64,000 nucleotides of DNA, from positions 124,254-188,253 of the forward strand of contig NZ_PYXZ01000002.1 of assembly GCF_003057875.1 (NCBI RefSeq), given 5' to 3'. Below the pieces are notes generated by a model that saw only the letters and a list, made by a program, of their open reading frames with translations, made no database searches and was not told the origin of the DNA. This DNA is from Nocardioides currus. GTDB taxonomy: Bacteria > Actinomycetota > Actinomycetes > Propionibacteriales > Nocardioidaceae. The position numbers were made by a program, and so were the translations under genes. This document shows, one piece after another, positions 1 through 9,093 of the stretch (positions are counted from its first letter, which is position 1; the number at the start of each line of letters is the position of its first letter).

Positions 1-2
1 CG

Positions 3-1766
3 GACGCGGTCGGGGTGTTCGGTGGCGGCGGACTGACGAACGAGAAGGCCTATCAGCTGGGGAAGCTCGCCCGGGTCGCCCTCGGCACGTCGCAGATCGA
101 CTACAACGGACGCTGGTGCATGTCGTCGGCCGCCACGGCCGGCACCCGCGCCTTCGGCCTGGACCGCGGCCTGCCCTTCCCGCTGGCCGACATCGAGCAG
201 GCCGACGTCGTCGTCCTCGTCGGCTCCAACCTGGCCGAGACCATGCCGCCGGCGGCGCGCCACCTCGACGCCCTCCGGGAGCGCGGGGGACAGGTGGTGG
301 TGATCGATCCGCGGCGTACGGCGACCGCGGACCGTGCAGACGTCTTCGTGCAACCGGTCCCGGGCTTTGACCTCGCGCTGGCGCTGGGCGTGCTGCACCT
401 GCTGGTGGCCGGCGGGCTGGTGGACGAGTCGTACGTCGCCGACCGGACCAGCGGCTGGGCGGACGTGCGGGACTCGGTCGGTGCGTGGTGGCCCGAGCGT
501 GTCGAGCGCGTGACCGGCGTCCCCGCGCCCGAGGTGCGGGCGCTGGCCGCCCTCCTCGGCGGGGCGGAGCGCGTCGTCGTGCTCACCGCCCGGGGCGCGG
601 AGCAGCACGCGACCGGCTCCGACACGGTGCTCGCCTGGATCAACGTCGCCCTGGCGCTGGGGATGTGCGGCACGCCGGGAGCCGGCTACGGCTGCCTGAC
701 CGGGCAGGGCAACGGCCAGGGCGGCCGCGAGCACGGGCAGAAGGCCGACCAGCTGCCGGGCTACCGGATGATCGACGACCCGGTCGCCCGCGAGCACGTC
801 GCCTCGGTGTGGGGGGTGCCCGCGGACTCGCTGCCGGGGAAGGGGCGCTCGGCCTACGAGATGCTCGACGCGCTGGGCACGGACGACGGACCCTCGGCGC
901 TGCTGGTGTTCGGGTCCAACATCGTCGTCTCCGCGCCCAACGCGACCCGGGTGACTGCGCGGCTCGAGGCCCTCGACCTGCTCGTGGTCGCCGACGTCGT
1001 GCTCTCGGAGACCGCCGCGATCGCCGACGTGGTGCTGCCGGTGACGCAGTGGGCCGAGGAGACCGGCACGATGACCAACCTCGAGGGACGGGTGATCCTG
1101 CGGCAGCGGGCCGTCTCCCCGCCGGCCGGGGTGCGCTCCGACCTCGACGTCATCTCCGGGCTGGCGACCCGGCTGGGCTCGCCGGTCCCCTTCGCCACTG
1201 ACCCGGAGGAGGTCTTCTCGGAGCTGGGCCGCGCGTCGGCCGGGGGCAAGGCGGACTACGCCGGCATCACCTACGCGCGCATCCGCGACGAGGCGGGCGT
1301 CTTCTGGCCGTGCCCGTCGCCCGGCCACGCTGGCACGCCGCGGATGTTCCTCGACTCCTTCGCCCACCCCGACGGCCGCGCCCGCTTCCACGTCGTCGAG
1401 CACCGTGGCCCGGCCGAGGTGCCGGACGCGGACTACCCGGTGCACCTCACGACGGGGCGGGTGCTCGCGCAGTACCAGTCCGGCGCGCAAACCCGTCGCG
1501 TGCGCGAGCTCCCCGACAGCGGCCCGTTCGTCGAGCTCCACCCGATGCTCGCGGGCCGGATCGGCGCCGTGGACGGCGCCCCGGTGAGCGTCACCACCCG
1601 CCGCGGGTCGATGACCGCGTCGGCCCGCGTCGTCACGACCATCCGCCCCGACACCGTGTTCGTGCCGTTCCACTGGGTCGGCGCCAACCGCCTGACCAAC
1701 GACGCGCTCGACCCGGCGTCGCGGATGCCGGAGTTCAAGGTGTGCGCCGCCGCGGTGACGGCATGA
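3..1766 (+). CDS. nasC: Assimilatory nitrate reductase, catalytic molybdopterin subunit (5' truncated by window edge)
   Basis: Molybdopterin oxidoreductase that reduces nitrate to nitrite in the cytoplasm for assimilation. The frame is open from the first base, so the N-terminus, including the expected [4Fe-4S] cysteines, lies outside the window; 587 residues are visible. They begin inside the family block FGGGGLTNEKAY and carry NGRWCMSSAA, whose Cys (nt 117-119) is the expected Mo ligand. The C-terminal part (from about nt 1430) is the molydopterin-dinucleotide-binding domain. The stop overlaps the start of the FAD partner in ATGA, so the two are translationally coupled. nirBD lie 5 kb downstream. 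A related formate dehydrogenase or NapA-like enzyme is possible, but the context favours nitrate. Confidence 0.85.
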   Translation, partial: DAVGVFGGGGLTNEKAYQLGKLARVALGTSQIDYNGRWCMSSAATAGTRAFGLDRGLPFPLADIEQADVVVLVGSNLAETMPPAARHLDALRERGGQVVVIDPRRTATADRADVFVQPVPGFDLALALGVLHLLVAGGLVDESYVADRTSGWADVRDSVGAWWPERVERVTGVPAPEVRALAALLGGAERVVVLTARGAEQHATGSDTVLAWINVALALGMCGTPGAGYGCLTGQGNGQGGREHGQKADQLPGYRMIDDPVAREHVASVWGVPADSLPGKGRSAYEMLDALGTDDGPSALLVFGSNIVVSAPNATRVTARLEALDLLVVADVVLSETAAIADVVLPVTQWAEETGTMTNLEGRVILRQRAVSPPAGVRSDLDVISGLATRLGSPVPFATDPEEVFSELGRASAGGKADYAGITYARIRDEAGVFWPCPSPGHAGTPRMFLDSFAHPDGRARFHVVEHRGPAEVPDADYPVHLTTGRVLAQYQSGAQTRRVRELPDSGPFVELHPMLAGRIGAVDGAPVSVTTRRGSMTASARVVTTIRPDTVFVPFHWVGANRLTNDALDPASRMPEFKVCAAAVTA

Positions 1767-3157
1767 GCGAACGCCTGGTGGTCGTCGGCGGCGGCATGGC
1801 CGCGGTCCGCCTGGTCGAGGAGCTCACCGCACGGTCGTACGACGGCTCGATGACCGTGCTGGCGGACGAGCAGCAGGCGCCGTACAACCGGATCCTGCTG
1901 TCGGCCGTGCTCGAGGGCACGCACGGCGTCGACGCGATCACCCTGAGGCCCGCGTCGTGGTTCGACGCGCACGGGGTCGAGCTGCGGCTCGGGGCGCGGG
2001 TGCTGGACGTCGACCGGGAGCGGCGCGAGGTGATGCTGGTCGACGGGACGCGGATCGGCTTCGACCGGCTGGTGCTCGCGACCGGGTCGATCCCGACGCT
2101 GCCGCCGATCCGGGGTCTGGTGCGGATGGACGGCTCGCTGCACCCGAAGGTGCACGCCTTCCGGTCGCTGGCCGACTGTCGAGGACTCGACGCGGCCGCG
2201 GCTCCCGGGGCGCGTGCGGTAGTGGTCGGGGGAGGGCTGCTCGGGCTCCAGGTCGCCCGAGCGCTGGCGGTCCGTGGCTTGCACACCGAGGTCGTCGAGG
2301 GTGCGGAGCACCTGCTCGCCTCCCAGCTCGGCGAGCCGGGTGGTCGCGTGCTGGCGCGTGACCTGCGTCGGCTCGGGACGTCGGTCTACACGGGCGCGCG
2401 CGTCGTGCGGATGACGGAGGCGGGGGTGCGGCTCGACAACGGCTACGAGCTGAGCGCCGACCTGATCGTCCTCACGGCCGGCGGGCGACCCTCCACGGCG
2501 CTCGCCCGGCGTGCCGGACTGATGGTCCGGCGCGGAGTGGTCGTCGACTCGGACCTGCGCTCCGTCACCGACGACCGCGTCCACGCGATCGGCGACTGCG
2601 CCGAGCACCGGCGCCGCGTCACCGGGTTCGTCCCGCCGGCGTGGGAGCAGGCCGGCGTTCTCGCGTCCGTGCTGTGCGGCGGGGCCGAGCGCTACGACGG
2701 CTCGCGCAGCGTCGCCCGGCTCCGCGCGACCGACCTCGAGGTCGCGGTGCTCGGTGACCCGGAGCACGCCGCGGGCGAGGTCGTCGAGATGACCAACCCG
2801 ATCGCCGGCTCCCACCGCCGACTGGTCGTCGAGGGTGGCGTGATCGTCGCCGCCGCGCTGGTGGGCGACCTGTCGCGCGTCGGCCTGATCACCCAGCTCT
2901 ACGACCGCGGCACGGTGCTCGGCCCCGACGAGCCGGGGCAGCTGCTCCTCGGCGAGCCCGCCGCCGCGCCGGTCGCGCTGCCGGACGAGGCGGAGGTGTG
3001 CGCCTGCGCGGGCGTCACGGCCGGCACGATCCGTGGGTGCTCGTCCTTCGACGCGTGCCGGGAGGGCACGCGCGCGACCACCGGGTGCGGGGGCTGCGAG
3101 TCGGTCGTACGGCGCCTGCTGGACGAGGCGGAGCCTGCTTCCCTCAGCCGTGCGTGA
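1763..3157 (+). CDS. FAD-dependent oxidoreductase with C-terminal BFD-like [2Fe-2S] domain; probable NADH-dependent electron donor to nitrate reductase
   Basis: 464 residues. The N-terminus has an FAD-binding Rossmann motif (VVVGGGMAA), the middle an NAD(P)-binding motif (VVVGGGLLGL), and AIGDCAE is the usual second FAD contact. The last 65 residues carry C-A-C and C-G-G-C, the ligand pattern of a BFD-like [2Fe-2S] domain as in NirB and NasB. It would pass electrons from NAD(P)H to the molybdenum subunit encoded just upstream. ATG 1763 is chosen because it overlaps the nasC stop. The 3' end runs 14 bp into the convergent cation-efflux gene. It is much shorter than a siroheme nitrite reductase and lacks that domain, so it is not NirB itself. 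Confidence 0.82.
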   Translation: MSERLVVVGGGMAAVRLVEELTARSYDGSMTVLADEQQAPYNRILLSAVLEGTHGVDAITLRPASWFDAHGVELRLGARVLDVDRERREVMLVDGTRIGFDRLVLATGSIPTLPPIRGLVRMDGSLHPKVHAFRSLADCRGLDAAAAPGARAVVVGGGLLGLQVARALAVRGLHTEVVEGAEHLLASQLGEPGGRVLARDLRRLGTSVYTGARVVRMTEAGVRLDNGYELSADLIVLTAGGRPSTALARRAGLMVRRGVVVDSDLRSVTDDRVHAIGDCAEHRRRVTGFVPPAWEQAGVLASVLCGGAERYDGSRSVARLRATDLEVAVLGDPEHAAGEVVEMTNPIAGSHRRLVVEGGVIVAAALVGDLSRVGLITQLYDRGTVLGPDEPGQLLLGEPAAAPVALPDEAEVCACAGVTAGTIRGCSSFDACREGTRATTGCGGCESVVRRLLDEAEPASLSRA

Positions 3158-4103
3158 GGCTCTCGTCCTCCGGCGACGACAGCGTGAGCACGGCCCGGGC
3201 GACGTTGTCGTGGCCCTCGATCCGCTCGGTGATCGTGCGCAGGCGCCGTGCCACCTCGGTCTCGGGGGAGTCGCCGGTGAGGTCGACGGCCGCGACGAGG
3301 AAGACCTTGCCGGGCCCGACGTACTCGAGGTGGAGGAAGGTGACCCGTTGGACCTCTGAGTCGCGCTCGAGGGTCCTGATCGCGGTGTCACGCATCCCGG
3401 GCGCGACGGCCTGGCCGACCAGGAAGTCTCGGTTGCGGCTGATGAGGTAGACCGCGACGCACCCGAGCAGGAGCCCGACCAGCACCGAGCCGGCGGCGTC
3501 CCACCGGGCGTCGCCGGTCGCCTGGTGCAGCCCGATGCCGGTGGCCGCGATGCCGATCCCGATCAAGGCCGCGGCGTCCTCGGCGTACACCGCGCGAAGG
3601 GTCGGGTTGGAGGTGCGTGAGAGGTAGCGCAGCGGGTGCAGCCCCGCCGCCCGGGCCGCGGACCGGGTCTGGCGGCGGGCCTGGAGGAACGACACGCTCT
3701 CCAGCACGAAGGCGAGCGCGAGCACCGCGTAGGCCCAGGTGTAGTCGACCTCCTCGCCCTCGCCGCCGGTCCAGCTCGTCACGCCGTGCCAGATCGACAC
3801 CACCGCACCGGCGGTGAAGAGCCCGAACGCGGCGAACATCGACCAGACGTAGGCCTCGCGGCCGAAGCCGAGCGGGTGCCTGGCGTCGGCCGGCCTGGCC
3901 GAGCGGCGCTCGGCCACCAGCAGGAAGATCTCGTTGCCCGCGTCGGACCACGAGTGCGCGGCCTCGGCGACCATCGACGCGGAGCCGGTGATGACGGCCA
4001 CGACCGTCTTGGCGGCGGCGATGAGTGCGTTGGCGCCGAGGGCGATCAGCACGGTGAGCATGCTCTCGCTGCCGGGCTCGGAGGTCGTGCCTGTCTCGGC
4101 CAT
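3144..4103 (-). CDS. Cation diffusion facilitator (CDF) family metal efflux transporter
   Basis: 319 residues. Several hydrophobic helices fill the first two thirds, followed by a cytoplasmic C-terminal domain, the CDF architecture. HSWSDAGNE near the start of helix 2 resembles the CDF zinc-site motif HxxxD, and a second HxxxD-like site should lie in the later helix around AEDAA. The likely role is proton-coupled export of Zn, Fe, Mn or Co; the exact metal cannot be read. ATG 4103 is preferred over GTG 4118, since a GAGACT hexamer sits 6 nt upstream and would fit a leaderless start. It is monocistronic and convergent with the nitrate reductase partner. Confidence 0.82.
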   Translation of the reverse strand: MAETGTTSEPGSESMLTVLIALGANALIAAAKTVVAVITGSASMVAEAAHSWSDAGNEIFLLVAERRSARPADARHPLGFGREAYVWSMFAAFGLFTAGAVVSIWHGVTSWTGGEGEEVDYTWAYAVLALAFVLESVSFLQARRQTRSAARAAGLHPLRYLSRTSNPTLRAVYAEDAAALIGIGIAATGIGLHQATGDARWDAAGSVLVGLLLGCVAVYLISRNRDFLVGQAVAPGMRDTAIRTLERDSEVQRVTFLHLEYVGPGKVFLVAAVDLTGDSPETEVARRLRTITERIEGHDNVARAVLTLSSPEDESLTHG

Positions 4104-4136
4104 GCCCACAGTCTCCACCTCGCGGCCGTGCCGGCC

Positions 4137-4613
4137 TCAGCGGCGGGTCGGGTGTGGCTTGCGCAGCGAGTCGGGCAGCAGGCCGGCGCCCGGAGCGCTG
4201 TCGCTGGACGCGACCCAGTCACCGGGGTTGGAGAACGCGCAGCGCTGGAGGCTCAGGCAGCCGCAGCCGATGCACGACTCGAGTCCAGTCTTGAGCCGTT
4301 CCAGTGCGACGATCTGCTCGTCGAGGCGTCCTCGCCAGTGCTGCGAGATGCGGTGCCAGTCGGACTTGGTGGGGGTGCGGTTGGAGGGGAGCCGGGACAG
4401 CTCGTCCTTGATCTCCTCCAGGGTCAGCCCGACGTTGGACGCGGCCCGGATGAAGGCCAGCCGTCGGAGCACGCTGCGCTGGTAGCGGCGCTGCCCCCCA
4501 CCGGAGCGCATGGCCTCGATCAGCCCCTCAGACTCGTAGAACCGCAACGCCGACGCAGCGAAGCCGCTGCGCTGCACGATCTCGCCGATCGGGAGCACGT
4601 CGTGCTTGTCCAT
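4137..4613 (-). CDS. soxR: SoxR, redox-sensing MerR-family transcriptional activator
   Basis: 158 residues. It has an N-terminal MerR winged helix (PIGEIVQRSGF, then LRFYESEGLI), a dimerisation coiled coil, and the cluster-binding motif CIGCGCLSLQRC near residues 117-128. That motif holds the four cysteines of the SoxR [2Fe-2S] cluster and distinguishes SoxR from other MerR proteins. It senses redox-cycling compounds or superoxide and twists an over-long promoter spacer into activity. It is divergent from an SDR gene, with a SoxR box filling the 46-bp gap. In Streptomyces, SoxR controls a small set of oxidoreductases rather than SoxS. Confidence 0.93.
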   Translation of the reverse strand: MDKHDVLPIGEIVQRSGFAASALRFYESEGLIEAMRSGGGQRRYQRSVLRRLAFIRAASNVGLTLEEIKDELSRLPSNRTPTKSDWHRISQHWRGRLDEQIVALERLKTGLESCIGCGCLSLQRCAFSNPGDWVASSDSAPGAGLLPDSLRKPHPTRR

Positions 4614-4622
4614 CTTGGCCCC

Positions 4623-4653
4623 TTGAACTCAAGTTAACTTCAACTTGAATGAT
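4623..4653 (+). promoter_or_regulatory. SoxR box in a 19-bp-spacer promoter for the SDR gene
   Basis: A TTGAAC -35 (4623-4628) and an AATGAT -10 (4648-4653) are separated by 19 bp, the long spacer typical of MerR-family promoters. The spacer centres on the palindrome AAGTTAACTT (4631-4640); CTCAAGTTAACTT matches the enterobacterial soxS box. The -10 ends 6 nt before ATG 4660, so the transcript would be leaderless. Confidence 0.85.
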
Positions 4654-4659
4654 TGCCGC

Positions 4660-5346
4660 ATGACCAGGAAATCACAAGCACGGGTGGCACTCGTCACCGG
4701 AGGAACCGCGGGCCTGGGGCTCGCCCTGACCAAGGCGCTGGCCGCCGACGGCTGGCACGTCATCACCGACGGCAGGAACGAGGGACGGCTCAAGGAGGCG
4801 GACCTCCCGCCCGTCGTCGCCGCCGTCGTCGGCGACATCACCGACGCCGAGCACCGCTCGGCGCTCGTCAACCGGGTCTGGGAGGTCGGACGCCTCGACC
4901 TGCTCGTCCACAACGCCAGCACCCTCGGGCCGTTGCCGATGAAGCCGCTGGGCGAGGTGCGGATCGAGGAGATGGCGGAGGCGTGGCGGACCAACGTCGG
5001 CGCGCCGCTCGTCCTGACCGGTGAGCTCCTCCCCTGGTTGCGCCCGGGGGAGTCGACGCTCGTCTCGATCAGCTCCGACGCGGCCGTCCACCACTACGAG
5101 ACCTGGGGGCTGTACGGCGCTGGGAAGGCCGCGCTCGACCACCTGACGCTCACGTTCGGGGCCGAGACCGGCGTGGCGGCGTACGCCGTGGACCCCGGCG
5201 ACATGCGCACCCAGATGCACCAGGACGCGTTCCCGGGCGAGGACATCTCGGACCGGCCGCTCCCGGAGACCGTCGTCCCGCGCCTGCTGCGGCTGCTGGA
5301 GCAACGCCCGGAGTCGGGCCGCTACCGGGCGGAGGACTTTCGATGA
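4660..5346 (+). CDS. Short-chain dehydrogenase/reductase, probable SoxR target
   Basis: 228 residues, the classical SDR length. It has the nucleotide-binding motif TGGTAGLGLA, the NAS motif, catalytic Ser in SISSD and catalytic Tyr/Lys in YGAGK. It is an NAD(P)H-dependent reductase of unknown substrate. A quinone or other electrophile made by redox cycling is a reasonable guess from its regulator. ATG 4660 is chosen: an in-frame TTG at 4645 lies inside the SoxR box, while 4660 sits at the predicted transcription start. The stop overlaps the start of queA in ATGA, so the two are co-transcribed. Confidence 0.85.
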   Translation: MTRKSQARVALVTGGTAGLGLALTKALAADGWHVITDGRNEGRLKEADLPPVVAAVVGDITDAEHRSALVNRVWEVGRLDLLVHNASTLGPLPMKPLGEVRIEEMAEAWRTNVGAPLVLTGELLPWLRPGESTLVSISSDAAVHHYETWGLYGAGKAALDHLTLTFGAETGVAAYAVDPGDMRTQMHQDAFPGEDISDRPLPETVVPRLLRLLEQRPESGRYRAEDFR

Positions 5347-6413
5347 CCACGCTCAGCGAGGCGCCCGGCGTGCACTTCGAGGCGTCGGACTTCGCCCCGC
5401 AACCCGCGGAGTCGCGCGGTCTGGCGCGCGACGAGGTGCGACTGCTCGTCGGGACCGGCGACGGCGTCACCCACGCCCGGTTCCGCGACCTGCCCGACCA
5501 CCTGCGCGCGGGTGACGTCCTGGTCGTCAACAACTCCGCGACCGTGCCCGGCGAGGTGGACGCGACGCTGCACGGCGCCGAGGTCGTGCTGCACGTCGCG
5601 GCCCGCCTGGACGACGGCGACCGGGTGGTCGAGCTGCGCTCCGCGCCCGACGCGTCCCGTGCCCTGCTCGACGCCTGGCCGGGCGACGTGGTGCTGGCCG
5701 GCGACGTGCGGGTGACGCTCGCGGCGCCCTGGCCGACGGGGGAGGCGTCTTCGCCGACCCGGGCTGGCAACCGGCTCTGGCGGGCGCGGGTGCGCGGCGA
5801 CTTCGACGCCGTGCTCGCGCGGACCGGGCGACCGATCGCCTACGGCTACCTCGACCGGCCCTACCCCCTCCAGGCCTACCAGACCGTCTTCGGCACCCGA
5901 CCCGGCAGCGCCGAGATGGCCTCGGCCGGGCGACCCTTCACCGAGGCGCTGGTGACGTCGCTGGTCGCCCGGGGCGTCGCCTTCGCCCCGGTCACGCTGC
6001 ACACCGGGGTGTCGTCGCAGGAGGCCGGCGAGGCGCCCGGGCCGGAGTGGTTCGAGGTGCCGGACGCCAGCGCGCGGACCGTCAACGCCGCTCGGGCCGG
6101 GGGCGGGCGCGTGGTCGCGGTCGGGACCACGGCCACCCGGGCCGTCGAGTCGGCCGTGCGTGACGGCGCCCTCGTCTCCGCGACCGGGTGGACCGACCGC
6201 GTGGTCACCCCGGCCGCGCCTCCAGTCGTCGTCGACGGCCTGATCACGGGCTGGCACGACCCGCACGCCTCGCACCTGCTCCTCGTCGAGGCCGTGGCCG
6301 GACGGGCGCTCACGCAGGCGGCGTACGACGCGGCGGTGGCGAACCACTACCTGTGGCACGAGTTCGGCGACTCGGCGCTGCTGATGCCGTGGCGCCGTGA
6401 GGGGAGTGAGTGA
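5343..6413 (+). CDS. queA: S-adenosylmethionine:tRNA ribosyltransferase-isomerase (QueA family)
   Basis: 356 residues, normal QueA length. The family block GSAEMASAGRPFT is clear (residues about 190-202), along with VNNSATVPGEV near the N-terminus and GTTATRAVES. QueA transfers the ribosyl part of SAM to preQ1 in tRNA to make epoxyqueuosine. No other queuosine gene is in the window, so whether the cell makes or salvages Q cannot be judged. It overlaps the SDR gene by 4 bp and may therefore be partly under SoxR control, which is an odd combination. Confidence 0.85.
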   Translation: MTTLSEAPGVHFEASDFAPQPAESRGLARDEVRLLVGTGDGVTHARFRDLPDHLRAGDVLVVNNSATVPGEVDATLHGAEVVLHVAARLDDGDRVVELRSAPDASRALLDAWPGDVVLAGDVRVTLAAPWPTGEASSPTRAGNRLWRARVRGDFDAVLARTGRPIAYGYLDRPYPLQAYQTVFGTRPGSAEMASAGRPFTEALVTSLVARGVAFAPVTLHTGVSSQEAGEAPGPEWFEVPDASARTVNAARAGGGRVVAVGTTATRAVESAVRDGALVSATGWTDRVVTPAAPPVVVDGLITGWHDPHASHLLLVEAVAGRALTQAAYDAAVANHYLWHEFGDSALLMPWRREGSE

Positions 6414-6464
6414 GGGTTTTCCTCCCCGAAACATGGGGTGACACCGCCGACAACATCGCGTTCC

Positions 6465-6470
6465 TACCGT
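6465..6470 (+). promoter_or_regulatory. -10 element of nirB (leaderless type)
   Basis: TACCGT ends 7 nt before the nirB ATG, and no Shine-Dalgarno sequence is present. GAAAC and GTGAC motifs at 6428-6442 recall half-sites of the nitrogen regulator GlnR, but their spacing does not fit well. Confidence 0.45.
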
Positions 6471-6477
6471 CGACGAC

Positions 6478-9093
6478 ATGACGCACACGCGCCCCACCCT
6501 CGTCGTCGTCGGCCACGGCATGGTCGGCCACCGCTTCGTCCAGGCCGCCGTCGAGCGCGGGCTGACCGAGACCCATGGCGTCGTCGTGCTGGGTGAGGAA
6601 CCGCGTGCGGCCTACGACCGGGTGGCCCTGACGAGCTTCTTCGCGGCGGACAGCGCGGACGAGCTGTCGCTGCTGCCGGAGGGGGAGTACGCCGATCCGC
6701 GGGTGCGCCTCGTCCTCGACGCCGCCGTCACCGCGATCGACCGCACGGAGCGGGTCGTCACCTACGTCTCGCCCGCCCCGCGCGCGTCGGCGGAGCCGCT
6801 GGCCAACCCCGGGGCCGTGCACGAGATCGGCTACGACGTGCTGGTGCTGGCGACCGGTGCGGCGCCGTTCGTGCCGCCGGTGCCCGGGCGCGAGCTCGAC
6901 AACGTCTTCGTCTACCGCACGATCGAGGACCTCGAGGCGATCCGGGAGGCGTCCACGACCGCGACCGCCGGCGCGGTCATCGGCGGTGGGCTGCTCGGGC
7001 TGGAGGCGGCCAACGCCCTGCACCAGCTCGGCGTCCGGACCCACGTGGTCGAGATGGCGCCGAGGTTGATGGCCGTGCAGGTCGACGACGCCGGCGGCGC
7101 CACGCTCAGGCGCCACGTCGAGCAGCTCGGGCTCAGCATCCACACGGGCGTGATGACCGAGCTGATCGAGGGCGACGCCGACGGTGTGGTCAGCGGCCTG
7201 AAGTTCGCCGACGCCGAGGAGCCGCTCCCGGTCGAGATCGTCGTCTTCTCCGCCGGCATCCGACCGCGCGACGCCCTCGCCCGCGAGTGTGACCTCGAGG
7301 TCGCCGAGCGCGGCGGCATCCTCGTCGACGAGCAGTGCCGCACGTCCGACGACCGGGTCTTCGCGATCGGCGAGTGCGCCGCCCCCGGCGGGAGGATGTA
7401 CGGCCTCGTCGCCCCCGGCTACGCCATGGCCGAGGTCGTGGTCGACGCGCTCCTCGAGGGGCCGGGCACGTTCACCGGCGCCGACATGTCCACCAAGCTC
7501 AAGTTGCTCGGCGTCGACGTCGCCAGCTTCGGCGACGCGTTCGCGACCGCCGAGGGGTCGCTCGAGCTCGTCTACTCCGACGCGGTCGCCGGGGTCTACA
7601 AGAAGCTTGTCATCTCCGAGGACGGCACCCGGCTGCTGGGCGGGATCCTGGTCGGCGACGCATCGGCGTACGGCGTGCTCCGACCGCTCGTCGCCAGCGG
7701 CATCGCGCTCCCCGACAACCCGGAGTCGCTGATCCTCCCCGTCTCGTCGGGCGCCGCCCCGCTCGGGATGCCGGACGAGGCGCAGGTCTGCTCGTGCAAC
7801 GACGTGACGAAGGGGCAGATCAAGCACGCGGTCGGCGAGGAGGGCTGCGAGACGGTCGCCGACGTGAAGCGGTGCACCCGCGCGGGCAGCACCTGCGGGT
7901 CCTGCGTCGGCCTGGTCAAGAGCATCATCGAGGAGCACTTCGAGAGCGTCGGCAAGGTGGTCGACAGGGGGCTGTGCGAGCACTTCCGGTTGAGCCGCCA
8001 GGAGCTCTTCGACATCGTCGCCGTCCACGGCTACAAGAGGTTCGACGACATCGTCGAGGCGCACGGCACGGGTCGCGGCTGCGACGTCTGCAAGCCGGCG
8101 ATCGCCAGCATCCTGGCCAGCCAGTTCAACGGGCACGTGCTCGACCGCGGGACGCGGCAGCTCCAGGACACCAACGACGCCTATCTCGCCAACATCCAGC
8201 GCAACGGCACCTACTCCGTCGTCCCGCGCATCCCGGGCGGCGAGATCACGCCCGACAAGCTGATCGTGATCGGCGAGGTGGCCCGCGACTTCAACCTCTA
8301 CACGAAGATCACCGGCGGTCAGCGGATCGACCTCTTCGGCGCCCGGATGGAGGAGCTGCCCGCCATCTGGCGCCGGCTGGTGGACGCGGGCTTCGAGTCC
8401 GGCCACGCGTACGGCAAGTCGCTGCGGACGGTGAAGTCGTGCGTGGGGTCGACGTGGTGCCGCTTCGGCGTGCAGGACAGCGTCGGCCTCGCGATCGCGC
8501 TGGAGCTGCGCTATCGCGGGCTGCGGAGCCCGCACAAGCTCAAGGGCGGGGTCAGCGGGTGCGCCCGCGAGTGCGCCGAGGCCAGGAGCAAGGACTTCGG
8601 GGTGATCGCGACCGAGAAGGGCTGGAACCTCTACGTCGGCGGCAACGGCGGCGCCGTACCTGCCCACGCCCGGCTGCTCGCCGGGGACCTGGACACCGAG
8701 ACCCTGGTCTCCTACCTCGACCGCTTCCTCATGTACTACATCCGCACCGCCGACCGGCTCCAGCGCACGGCCGGGTGGATCGACTCGCTCGACGGTGGCC
8801 TCGACCGGGTCCGCGAGGTCGTGGTCGACGACGCGCTGGGCCTCGGGGCCGAGCTGGAGGCCGAGATGGAGCGGCACGTCGGGAGCTACTTCGACGAGTG
8901 GAAGGCCACGCTCGAGGACCCGGAGAAGCTGGGTCGTTTCGTGTCCTTCGTCAACGCGCCCGACACCCCCGACCCGGCGATCTCCTTCACCGAGGAACGC
9001 GGCCAGATCAGGCCGGCGGACCCGGACGCGCCGGTGGTGCTGGCCGCCACGATCCCGGTCGGGGCACCGGTCGACGCGGCGGTGCTCGGATGA
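6478..9093 (+). CDS. nirB: Nitrite reductase (NADH) large subunit NirB
   Basis: 871 residues. Domain order: FAD/NAD(P) oxidoreductase (about 1-400), BFD-like [2Fe-2S] (C438, C440, C473, C476), a second short BFD-like stretch (around GRGCDVC), then ferredoxin-like and siroheme/[4Fe-4S] domains. The siroheme cluster cysteines are C655, C661, C695 and C699, in the C-x5-C and C-x3-C pattern of sulfite/nitrite reductases. It reduces nitrite to ammonium in the cytoplasm with six electrons from NADH. Its stop overlaps nirD in ATGA, and nirD overlaps nnaR. Length and motif set are complete. Confidence 0.96.
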   Translation: MTHTRPTLVVVGHGMVGHRFVQAAVERGLTETHGVVVLGEEPRAAYDRVALTSFFAADSADELSLLPEGEYADPRVRLVLDAAVTAIDRTERVVTYVSPAPRASAEPLANPGAVHEIGYDVLVLATGAAPFVPPVPGRELDNVFVYRTIEDLEAIREASTTATAGAVIGGGLLGLEAANALHQLGVRTHVVEMAPRLMAVQVDDAGGATLRRHVEQLGLSIHTGVMTELIEGDADGVVSGLKFADAEEPLPVEIVVFSAGIRPRDALARECDLEVAERGGILVDEQCRTSDDRVFAIGECAAPGGRMYGLVAPGYAMAEVVVDALLEGPGTFTGADMSTKLKLLGVDVASFGDAFATAEGSLELVYSDAVAGVYKKLVISEDGTRLLGGILVGDASAYGVLRPLVASGIALPDNPESLILPVSSGAAPLGMPDEAQVCSCNDVTKGQIKHAVGEEGCETVADVKRCTRAGSTCGSCVGLVKSIIEEHFESVGKVVDRGLCEHFRLSRQELFDIVAVHGYKRFDDIVEAHGTGRGCDVCKPAIASILASQFNGHVLDRGTRQLQDTNDAYLANIQRNGTYSVVPRIPGGEITPDKLIVIGEVARDFNLYTKITGGQRIDLFGARMEELPAIWRRLVDAGFESGHAYGKSLRTVKSCVGSTWCRFGVQDSVGLAIALELRYRGLRSPHKLKGGVSGCARECAEARSKDFGVIATEKGWNLYVGGNGGAVPAHARLLAGDLDTETLVSYLDRFLMYYIRTADRLQRTAGWIDSLDGGLDRVREVVVDDALGLGAELEAEMERHVGSYFDEWKATLEDPEKLGRFVSFVNAPDTPDPAISFTEERGQIRPADPDAPVVLAATIPVGAPVDAAVLG

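Noticed and set aside
4645..4660. In-frame TTG 4645 as start of the SDR gene
   Set aside because: It lies inside the SoxR box and between promoter elements. ATG 4660 is at the expected start of transcription.
5343..6413. queA as proof of queuosine biosynthesis
   Set aside because: No queC, queD, queE, queF, tgt or queG is visible, so the pathway cannot be inferred from this gene alone.
6428..6454. GlnR-like binding site upstream of nirB (GAAAC, GTGAC, GACAA)
   Set aside because: Half-sites are present, but the AC-to-AC spacing is off by one from the known GlnR pattern. Not strong enough to call without a motif scan.
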